Source: Ziziphus jujuba | Lineage: Eukaryota > Streptophyta > Magnoliopsida > Rosales > Rhamnaceae | DNA: 64,000 nucleotides | Direction: 5' to 3' | Assembly (NCBI RefSeq): GCF_031755915.1 | Contig: NC_083388.1 | Coordinates: 29,370,001 to 29,434,000 of the forward strand | Part shown: positions 56,221 through 64,000 of the stretch, in pieces | How positions within the stretch are numbered: position 1 is the first letter of the stretch | Layout of the letters: each line of letters begins with the position of its first letter | Made by a program: the position numbers and the translations under genes | Notes under the pieces: generated by a model | What the model saw: only the letters and a program-made list of their open reading frames with translations | What the model was told of the DNA's origin: nothing | The model's database searches: none

Positions 56221-57356
56221 TGATACGGACCTAGGACGACCTGCTCCTAAACCCGTATTATATTAGTCCGGATCTTTAATTAAGTTCAAGTTCTAATGGA
56301 ATGGACCTCAACCCCTAACCAACCTGTGGTTAGAAACCTTGGTATAATGTAGACGCCACAATAGGGGATGGAAAACCTATTGATAAGTCAAGCTAAAACA
56401 ACCAATTCTCTAATGGTGTTTTAGGTGTTCTCAAAGAACAAAAGATAATTGATCTGACAAGTATTTTCTCAATCAAATCAAAGTTGTATTCATCTTGAAA
56501 AATAAGCCTTTAAATAGGCTACAAAGCCACGAAATAAAACCCTAGAACATAAAGAAAACCAGCCACCACACATAAAGAAACCTAGTTGGCCGAAACTATA
56601 CTTCCTTTCCTAATCTAAGTTTGATTAATTAATTCCTTTATATTAAATTAGGAATTAATTAATTTACAATGGAAAGAATAAAATAAAAACCTTCCTAAAG
56701 TTATTTTTCCAGAAAATAAATAAATAAAAGCCAAAAAGTAATGGTAGTTTCCTAAAACAAAAAGTAAAAACAAATTAGGAAACTAAAAATGCTAGCCTTT
56801 TTGATCAAGTTGACTTTGATCAATCTTTGACCTCTTTGAGCTTCAAATCAGCTTCTAGATGATTTTTAGGATGCCAAATAAGCTGAATATGAAGTCCCAC
56901 ACGTTGGCCATGCTTGGAAAAATAAGAAAAGGCTAATACAGTAAAATACAGTAAAGCCAGCAAGCAATACAGCGAATTCGGCCAAATTGTTGAGGCTGTC
57001 CGTACAAGCCCTTTTTGATTGCATTTGAGGCTGCTTTAACTTGATTCCATGACCTCTTAGGCATATGTATTGAACCCATAAAGCATTGGAACCATTTCAT
57101 GCTTCCCGGACTCCAAAAATATACCAAAACAGTCACCCGGGTCCGTATCGGCTTCCACCACTTGGATGCTTAGAATGGGTTTTGTATCTTCAAGTTTGGA
57201 CATGCTCTGTTGAGATTGATTACCCTCTGTATAAATACTCCCAGGTTGCCCTTAAATTTCTTAATTTGAGCTCTTGTGATTGGCCTAGTCTTCATCCGTG
57301 TGGAGTCAGCACCCCAACGGGTTATCGGTGGAGCGGGCTCGGGCGGAATCACATCA
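56221..57356 (-). repeat. 3' LTR of C
   Basis: It is 1136 bp from TGATACGGACCTAGG to AATCACATCA, very similar to the B LTRs. It begins right after GGACATAT of the D protease frame. Confidence 0.92.
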
Positions 57357-57889
57357 TTCCCCTCCTCTTGAAAAGGATTTATCCTCAAATAAAGATCATC
57401 ATCTGAAGCAAAAGGAGTTAAATCAGCAACATTAAATGCAGCACTCATGTTATACTCACCCGGTAAATCAAGCTTGTAGGCATTCTTGTTAATCGGCTCC
57501 AAAACTAGTAAAAGTCCATCAATAGGCGGCATGAGCTTTGACTTTCTTTGTTGAGGAAACCTTTCCTTTCGTAAGTGCAACCAAACCAATTCTCTTGGGT
57601 CAAACACTATTACAACAAAATCTAGAAATACATGCTCATTATGGTAAAAATTACAATTTTTAAAGTCAGCAAACAATATTTCCCCAATTTTCAAATTACC
57701 ACTAAGTAAAGCTCTCAACAATGCAGATAAACTTCTATGCAATAAAGACATCTTTAAATAAGTATCTTTAAAATTCATGGTTAGCAATGATTTCTTATTC
57801 ATAATTACTTTATTAACATCACCAAAGCTAAGATAAAAATTTATATTTTTCCTTTCTTGTCTTCCTTTTCCTTTCTCACTCACAGTCAT
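57170..57889 (-). pseudogene. C patchwork second frame
   Basis: The 239-codon open part has the same three joins as [41 protein letters not shown], and [20 protein letters not shown]. It ends LKIQNPF-stop inside the LTR. It is separated from the upstream linker by a stop near 57932. No catalytic residues are present. Confidence 0.85.
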
Positions 57890-57931
57890 CTCACCTTCCT
57901 CACTCTCGGCTTTTGCACCAAATTTCTCACT

Positions 57932-60118
57932 CTAGGTTTTATTAAATTTTTTCCACACAACCTGAGTATTAGAAGACTTACCTTGGACAGCAAGCTCACC
58001 TTTTCCCTCTTGATTGGATGGTAGTCCACTTGGAATTTCATTTAGGAAGACATCTCCAAATTCCTTCAAAAGAGAAATCATTGAACTTGGCAATTCAAGT
58101 TCTGTAAAGTTAGTTTGATCATTAAAATAATTTTCTTTATAAATCATGACCAGCAAAGGTTTCTTACACTCGATAACCTTATTAATATCCCCTAAACTCA
58201 AATAAAAGTTGCTACTTGGCCTTTCTTTTCTTTCTTTTTCTTTTTCTCTCTCGGATTGGTGCAAACCTTCGGATTTCCCTTCCTTCTCCAAGCTCTCAGG
58301 TTTGCCACTTTCTTTCCCCTCTATTTCAGTTTTTCCTTGATCTTTCCACTTAATATGAGTTAGAAACCTTACATTGATCAGAAACCTCATTCTTACCTTC
58401 TTGAAAGGATGGTGAAGCCGTTGGTGCCATACTTGCTTTTTCCTTGAGCTTTTCGTCTTCTCTCCTTTGTTGCATTTGTAATTGGTCTTTGTAAACCTCT
58501 TTACGAGATAATGGTTCCAGCTTGACCTTCTTACCTTTAAACCTGAAATAATACTATTTTCTCGACCAAAATGAGTAGCATCTTTATCAAATTGCCATGG
58601 TCTACCTAATAGTATATGTCCAGCAATCATGGGTACAATATCACATAAAACTACATCCTCATATCTACCTATATTAAATTTTACTTTGGCTTGTTTATTC
58701 ACTTTTATTTCACCACTATCATTAAGCCATTCTAATCTATATGGTTTTGGATGTTTAATAGTTATTAAGCCTAATTTATCAACTACAATGTTACTAATTA
58801 CATTTGTACAACTTCCACTATCAATAATCATACTACAAATCTTACCTTGAATTTCATGTCGGGTGTGGAAGATGTTCTCTCTTTGAATTTCATCCTCATC
58901 TTTATATGCAACAAGTACTCTCCTAGAAAGCAAGTTTAAGTCAGCATTGGATGCTTGCAAGGTTTTGGGTTCATCCTCCAAGTCCTCCTCCTCTTGCTTG
59001 GCTTCATCCTCACTTTCTTCACTTTCCGATTCTAGCTCGTCATTGCTCTTTAACACCATGATTCTTCTATTCGGGCATTGGCTAGCAATGTGTCCTCCTC
59101 CCTGGCACTTAAAACACACAACATCATGAGTTCTAAAAGGTTTAGGATCTAATTTTACCTCATTCTTTGGTGCTTGGACAGATTTGATTCTAGTCTCCTT
59201 CCTTGGCCAGTTTGAACTTTCTTCTTTGACTTTCGGCTTTGGCTTGCTTTCATAGATGGGATTGTTCCTCCAGCCACTTGAATTGGACCTTCCACTGTTG
59301 GAAACACCTCCAAACCATGATCTTACACCCCTCCTCTTGAATTGATGCTCTAATTTAATAGCCACATGCAACATCTCCTCAAATTCCACATATTGTTGCA
59401 ATTCTAGTTGATTGGCTATTTCACGATTCAAACCACCAAGAAACCTTGCCATGGTTGCTTCCCTATCTTCATTCAAGTTCAATCTCATCATAAGCATCTC
59501 CATCTCCTTGTAATAATCCTCCACGGATCCATGTCCTTGAGATAAAGATTGAAGTCTTTGATGCAGCAACCTATGATAGTGTGATGGTACGAATCGCTTC
59601 CGCATGGCTCCTTTCATTTGTCGCCATGTAGTAATCAAGTCATCACCAACTCTCCTTCGGGTGTTCTGCTCATTGGTCCACCATTGGAGTGCATAATGGC
59701 CAAACTCCATTGCTGCCAATTTCACCTTCTTAGCCTCTGAATAATTATGGCGGTCAAATATCATCTCCATCTTTTCTTCCCACTTCACATATGCTTCGGG
59801 GTCACTTTTTCCCATGAATGGTGGGATGTTGATCTTGATATTGCTAAGATTGTCATATGTTTCTTCCCTCCTATATCTTCCATAGCCAGCTCTATCTTGG
59901 ACAGCAATAGTTTCGTCCATACCTTCCTCAAAAGTCTCCACCGAATGGCTCCTCATCAAATTCCTCTCTCGGTCTCTCGCGACCTCCTCGTCCTCGGCCT
60001 CGTCCTCCATGGAATTCTTGCCTATTTCTTGTGTTCGGAATTCCTTGGGAAACTTCTAGTCTTCCCACTCTTTGATTTACATACTCAACTTGTGCACTAA
60101 CCCGCTGTATTGATTCCA
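57932..60118 (-). pseudogene. C gag-protease-linker, truncated at the start
   Basis: The open stretch 60010-57932 (692 codons) plus the piece 60118-59928 in another frame covers gag from SIQRVSAQVEYVNQRV on. A one-base shift lies near 59930. It keeps the gag core, CFKCQGGGHIASQC, protease SMIIDSGSCTNVISN with DSGS intact, GHILLGRPWQFDKD, and a linker including [20 protein letters not shown]. The first ~37 codons and start are missing. It is otherwise long and open, so it was disabled recently, by the deletion. Confidence 0.87.
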
Positions 60119-61382
60119 AGTATGGCACCAACTGCTTCACCAACCTTTGAAGAAGGAAAGAATGAGGTTGCTGATCAAGGTAAGGTTTCTAGGGCTCATA
60201 TTGGGTGGAAAGATCAAGGAAAAGCCGAAAGAGAGGGGAAAGAAAGCGGCAAACCCGAGAGCTTGGAGAAGGAAGGAAAATCTGAAGGTTTGCGCCAATC
60301 TAAGGGAAAAGAGAAAAAGAAAGAAAAGAAAGGTTAAGTAGCAATTTTTATTTGAGTTTAGGGGATATTAATAAGGTTATTGAGTGCAAGAAACCTTTGC
60401 TGTTCATGATTTATAAAGAAAATTATTTTAATGATCAACTAACTTTGAAGAACTTGAATTGCCAAGTTCAATGATTTCTCTTTTGAAGGAATTTGGAGAT
60501 GTCTTCCCAAATGAAATTCCAAGTGGACTACCACCTATTCGAGGGATAGAACATCAAATTGACTTTGTTCTAGGAGCTGCCATACCGAATAGACCAGCTT
60601 ATAGGAGCAATCCCGAAGAAACAAAGGAGCTGCAAAAACAGGTAAGTGATTTGCTTGATAAAGGATACATTCGTGAGAGTTTAAGTCTATGTGCTGTTCC
60701 TGTTTTGTTGGTACCTAAAAAGGATGGTTCTTGGAGAATGTGTGTTGATTGTAGGGCTATAAATAACATTACCATCAAATATAGGCATCCCATTCCTAGA
60801 TTAGATGATATGCTTGATGAGTTGCATGGTGCTTGCATGTTTACAAAAATTGATCTTAGGAGTGGTTATCATCAAATTAGGATGAAAGAAGGTGATGAAT
60901 GGAAAACCGCATTCAAAACTAAATATGGGCTGTATGAATGGTTGGTTATGCCTTTTGGATTATCCAATGCACCTAGTACTTTTATGAGGCTTATGAATCA
61001 TGCAATGCGTCCATTTATTGGTAAATTTGTGGTTGTTTATTTTGATGACATTCTAATATATAGCCGAAACTTGGATGACCATGTGGATCAACTTAGGCAA
61101 GTTTTGCAAGTTCTTAGAAAGGAAAGATTGTTTGCTAACATTAAAAAATGTGAATTTTGCAAAGAAGAGCTTGTGTTTCTAGGTTTTGTAGTAAGTGCTG
61201 CAGGAATCAAAGTTGACCAAGCTAAGGTGAAACCAATTCAAGAGTGGCCGGTTCCTACTTCTATCACCCAAGTGAGGAGCTTTCATGGCTTGGCAAGCTT
61301 TTATAGAAGATTTGTCAAAGATTTTAGTACCATAGCAGCACCATTGAATGAAGTTGTCAAAAAGAATGTCGGCTTCAAATAG
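60119..61382 (+). CDS. D protease-RT linker and reverse transcriptase
   Basis: Sequence resumes in D's linker ([20 protein letters not shown]). The open RT frame is 60459-61382 (307 codons from the first ATG). RT landmarks are [60 protein letters not shown] and [20 protein letters not shown]. The catalytic YFDD is at residues 194-197, then [20 protein letters not shown] and [20 protein letters not shown]. The frame ends at TAG (61381-61383) where TGG is expected ([11 protein letters not shown]), and the same frame reopens beyond. A frameshift lies between 60335 and 60459. RT copies the element RNA. Confidence 0.9.
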
Positions 61383-61409
61383 GGGGAAGTACAAGAAAAA
61401 TCTTTTAAT

Positions 61410-63392
61410 TTGTTGAAAGAAAAATTGTGTAATGCACCTTTGTTAGTTTTGCCAAATTTTTCTAAGACTTTTGAAATTGAGTGTGATGCTTCGGGTGTAG
61501 GTATTGGAGCTGTCTTAATGCAAGAAGGAAGACCCATAGCCTACTTTAGTGAAAAATTAAATGGAGCTACCCTAAACTACCCGACTTATGACAAGGAGAT
61601 GTATGCTTTGGTGAGGGCTTTGGAGACGTGGCAGCATTATCTCATGCCAAAGGAGTTTGTGATTCATACGGATCATGAGTCTTTGAAGCATATCAAGGGT
61701 CAAGGAAAGCTCAACCGAAGGCATACTAAGTGGATTGAATTTATTGAAACCTTTCCCTATGTGATCCGCTACAAAAAAGGTAAAGAAAATGTGGTTGCCG
61801 ATGCATTATCTCGAAGGTATGTACTCTTTTCTACCTTAGATGATAGATTGCTTGGATTTGAACAATTGAAAGAACTTTATGAGCATGATAGTGACTTTGG
61901 AGAAATTTTTAAAACCTGTTTGAAACATGGATTTAATAAATTTTTCATATTTGAGGGATATTTGTTTAAGGAAAACAAACTTTGTGTGCCTAATTGTAGT
62001 ATTAGGGAATTATTGGTTCGTGAAGGACATGAGCGTGGTTTAATGGGTCATTTTGGTGTTTTAAAAACTTTATTCTTGCTGGAAGAACATTTTTATTGGC
62101 CTAACATGAGGAGAGATGTTGAGGGAATTTGTGAAAGATGTTTGAAGTGCCGAAAAACAAAATCAACATTGAAGCCGCATGGACTGTATAAGCCTTTGCC
62201 GATTCCTACCTATCCTTGGGTAGATTTGTCAATGGATTTTATTCTTCGTTTGCCTAAGTCAAGGACAGGTAAGGATTCAATATTTGTTGTAGTAGATAGG
62301 TTTTCTAAGATGGAACATTTTATTGCATGTAACAAAACTGATGATGCATCCAATATTGCCAATTTATTTTTCAAGGAAATTGTGAGATTGCATGGAATGC
62401 CAAGAACTATTATTCCAGATAGGGATGCTAAGTTCTTAAGCTATTTTTGGAAAACTTTGTGGGCTAAATTAGGTACTAAGCTTTTATTTTCAACTACTTG
62501 TCATCCACAAACTGATGGACAAACCGAAGTAGTAAATAGAACCTTGTCTGGATTGTTGAGAGTATTAATTAGTAGAAATTTAAGAACTTGGGAAGAATGT
62601 TTGCCACATGTTGAATTTGCATATAATCGGTCTTTACATTCAGCAACTAAATTTACTCCATTTGAAATTGTTTATGGTTTTAATCATTTGACTCCATTAG
62701 ATTTAACACCTTTACCTTTAAGTGAGCGTGCTAATCTAGATGGAAACCAAAAAGCTGAATTCGTAAAGCAGATTCATGAGAAGACACGAGCAAATATTGA
62801 GAGGCGGACCGAGCAATACGCAAAGGTGGCTAATCAAGGCCGAAAATCAATGTTGTTTGAACCTGGAGATTGGGTGTGGCTGCATTTAAGGAAAGAATGG
62901 TTTCTTGAACAAAGGAAATCCAAACTCATGCCGAGTGGCGATGGACCTTTTCAAGTTTTGGAAAGGATAAACGAAAATGCCTACAAACTTGATTTACCGG
63001 GTGAGTATAGTGTTAGTGCCACCTTTAATGTTGCTGATCTATCTCCTTTTGCTGCAGGTGATGACTTCAATTTGAGGACAAATCGTTTTCAAGAGGAAGG
63101 GAATGATGCAAACCCGATTGAGCTCGCACCACCGACAACTCGCTGGGGTACTGATCTGATACAGATGAAGACTGAACCGATCACTAGGGCTCAAGCTAAG
63201 AGGTTTAAGGACAACCTTGCTGCCTTTATCCAGAAAGTAATCCATTCTCAAAAGGGCTTGTCCATACCTGAAGATAAAAGACCTGTTTTAAGTATTCAAG
63301 TGGTGGAGGCTGATACATCAGACATCCATACATCGGATATTTTATATCGGATACCCATGTGTCGGACATCTGATCTCGGACTTTGGATGTAA
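61410..63392 (+). CDS. D RNase H and integrase, extending into the 3' LTR
   Basis: The 660-codon frame continues RT after one TAG. RNase [60 protein letters not shown] and [13 protein letters not shown]. The integrase zinc region is [16 protein letters not shown] then [12 protein letters not shown]. The catalytic core has Asp in [14 protein letters not shown], Asp in [14 protein letters not shown] and Glu in [15 protein letters not shown], all intact. The C-terminal domain includes [17 protein letters not shown] and [28 protein letters not shown] is encoded by the purine tract, and the last ~96 codons by the LTR ([19 protein letters not shown]). No canonical chromodomain was seen. The tail after [11 protein letters not shown] resembles CRM-type chromovirus integrase ends, a tentative match. 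Confidence 0.92.
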   Translation: MLKEKLCNAPLLVLPNFSKTFEIECDASGVGIGAVLMQEGRPIAYFSEKLNGATLNYPTYDKEMYALVRALETWQHYLMPKEFVIHTDHESLKHIKGQGKLNRRHTKWIEFIETFPYVIRYKKGKENVVADALSRRYVLFSTLDDRLLGFEQLKELYEHDSDFGEIFKTCLKHGFNKFFIFEGYLFKENKLCVPNCSIRELLVREGHERGLMGHFGVLKTLFLLEEHFYWPNMRRDVEGICERCLKCRKTKSTLKPHGLYKPLPIPTYPWVDLSMDFILRLPKSRTGKDSIFVVVDRFSKMEHFIACNKTDDASNIANLFFKEIVRLHGMPRTIIPDRDAKFLSYFWKTLWAKLGTKLLFSTTCHPQTDGQTEVVNRTLSGLLRVLISRNLRTWEECLPHVEFAYNRSLHSATKFTPFEIVYGFNHLTPLDLTPLPLSERANLDGNQKAEFVKQIHEKTRANIERRTEQYAKVANQGRKSMLFEPGDWVWLHLRKEWFLEQRKSKLMPSGDGPFQVLERINENAYKLDLPGEYSVSATFNVADLSPFAAGDDFNLRTNRFQEEGNDANPIELAPPTTRWGTDLIQMKTEPITRAQAKRFKDNLAAFIQKVIHSQKGLSIPEDKRPVLSIQVVEADTSDIHTSDILYRIPMCRTSDLGLWM

Positions 63393-64000
63393 CTTAGCTC
63401 GGCCACACACAACTTAGTTCGGACAGACATCAGTTAGCTCGGCCAAATATAAGTTAGCTCGGACAGACATCAGTTAGCTCGGATAGGCCATAAGTTAGCT
63501 TGGACATCAGGCAGACATAAGTTAGCTCGGTTGAAGACATAATTCAGCCTAGATGTCAAAGTCAACTCGTTACCTAATTTGTGATTGACTTTATTTCTTT
63601 TTGGGTTTTTATTTATTTATTTTCTGGACAAATAACTTTAGGAAGGTTTTTATTTTATTGTAAATTAATTAATTCCTAATTTAATATAAAGGAATTAATT
63701 AATCAAACTTAGATTAGGAAAGGAAGTGTAGTTGCGGCCAACTAGGTTTCCTTATGTGTGTGGCCGGTTTTATCTAGGGTTTTTAGGGTTTATTTTGTTT
63801 CTTTCAAAGCCTATTTAAAGGCTTATTTTTCAATAAGAAATAACTTTGATTTGATTGAGAAAATACTAGTGAGATTAATTATCTCTTTGTTCTTTGAGAA
63901 CACCTAAAACACCATTAGAGAATTGGTTGTTTTAGCTTGACTTATCAATAGGTTTTCCATCCCCTATTGTGGTGTCTACATTATACCAAGGTTTCTAACC
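63104..64000 (+). repeat. 3' LTR of D, cut by the window end
   Basis: It starts TGATGCAAACCCG after the purine tract AAGAGGAAGGGAA (63091-63103). It contains the pol tail to 63392, the TTAGCTCGG repeats, the TTAATTAATTCC inverted repeat near 63665-63700, and the TATTTAAAG TATA-like site near 63810. Its end lies beyond 64000. Confidence 0.92.
63392..63535 (+). repeat. TTAGCTCGG tandem repeats in D U3
   Basis: Six or more copies of TTAGCTCGG(A/C)CA-type units, spaced mostly 22-26 bp, alternate with GACATCAGT or CATAAG. The same block is present in the 5' LTR (about 52858-53040). Repeats in U3 are often transcription-factor binding clusters in LTR elements; that role is inferred. Confidence 0.75.

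Larger units (their letters stand above)
56221..60118 (-). mobile_element. C: Ty3/gypsy non-autonomous element in D, 5' part deleted
   Basis: The minus-strand element has only its 3' LTR (56221-57356), the patchwork second frame and most of gag-protease. It stops at 60118 within the first ~40 gag codons, directly fused to D's protease-RT linker. The 5' LTR, primer site and leader are gone, together with ~150 bp of D. Frame structure and joins match B and E1. Confidence 0.9.
52858..64000 (+). mobile_element. D: Ty3/gypsy LTR retrotransposon, most complete pol of the window, interrupted by C
   Basis: A partial 5' LTR (52858-53612), primer-binding site and leader are followed by gag-protease (54756-56220). 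Element C then intrudes (56221-60118), after which RT, RNase H and integrase follow (60119-63392). The 3' LTR starts at 63104 and runs off the window. The gag has one internal deletion and the pol one nonsense codon. Its U3 differs from the other elements' by TTAGCTCGG repeats, while the U5 half matches them, so it is a distinct subfamily. Confidence 0.92.

Noticed and set aside
63296..63392. Tail of D pol after IQSLF-equivalent as true protein
   Set aside because: Beyond the family's usual SLF end, D reads through into U3 sequence ([18 protein letters not shown]), so these last codons are probably incidental extension; they are included in the frame coordinates only because no stop occurs earlier.

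Overview
The window is nuclear DNA of a flowering plant, dominated by nested LTR retrotransposons that have filled an old insertion of plastid DNA (a NUPT). Plastid ycf2, clpP, accD, rbcL, atpB, atpE and trnM are recognisable, but nearly all are broken by stops, frameshifts and deletions and sit beside retrotransposons with 5-bp target-site duplications, so this is not a plastid genome. Plastid ycf2 and accD are lost or reduced in grasses, so the plastid DNA came from a non-grass angiosperm. I cannot name the species.

Layout. 1-5480: ycf2 pseudogene (minus). 5483-6009: clpP exon 2 end and intron 2, fused to ycf2. 6010-23973: Ty3/gypsy element E1 (plus), flanked by GCCAT duplications, carrying two Ty1/copia elements: E2 (minus, 9869-15791, duplication TGCTA) and E3 (plus, 16293-22473, duplication ACTTT). 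23979-30496: second plastid block, with a spacer, accD (minus), rbcL (minus), atpB and atpE (plus), trnM (minus). 30497-42925: gypsy element A (minus), interrupted inside its RNase H region by gypsy element B (33186-39470, duplication AGTAG). 42926-51411: CACTA-like, AT-rich repeat element packed with GCGAC/GTCGC inverted motifs, a ~200-bp tandem array, and an array of eleven tRNA-like (tRNA-Pro-like) segments. 51412-52797: decayed copia fragment (minus). 52798-52857: terminus of a second CACTA-like element. 52858-64000: gypsy element D (plus), with the best RT-RNase H-integrase of the window, interrupted by gypsy element C (minus, 56221-60118), which lost its 5' half in a deletion that also removed part of D.

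How the parts relate. E1, A, B, C and D are one gypsy family: same gag, a primer-binding site matching initiator tRNA-Met where that end survives (E1, B, D), about 1.1-kb LTRs, and a pol reading frame that runs through the polypurine tract into the 3' LTR. A and D encode RT, RNase H and integrase. E1, B and C instead share one patchwork internal region in which short integrase and RT pieces are stitched after gag-protease. This shared structure, with clean target duplications on E1 and B, indicates a non-autonomous lineage mobilised by an autonomous relative such as A, whose LTR matches theirs more closely than D's does. The plastid copies carry mostly C-to-T/G-to-A changes, as expected from deamination of methylated nuclear DNA.

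No intact host gene is evident. The most unusual items are the patchwork gypsy lineage and the tandem tRNA-like array inside the GCGAC-rich element.
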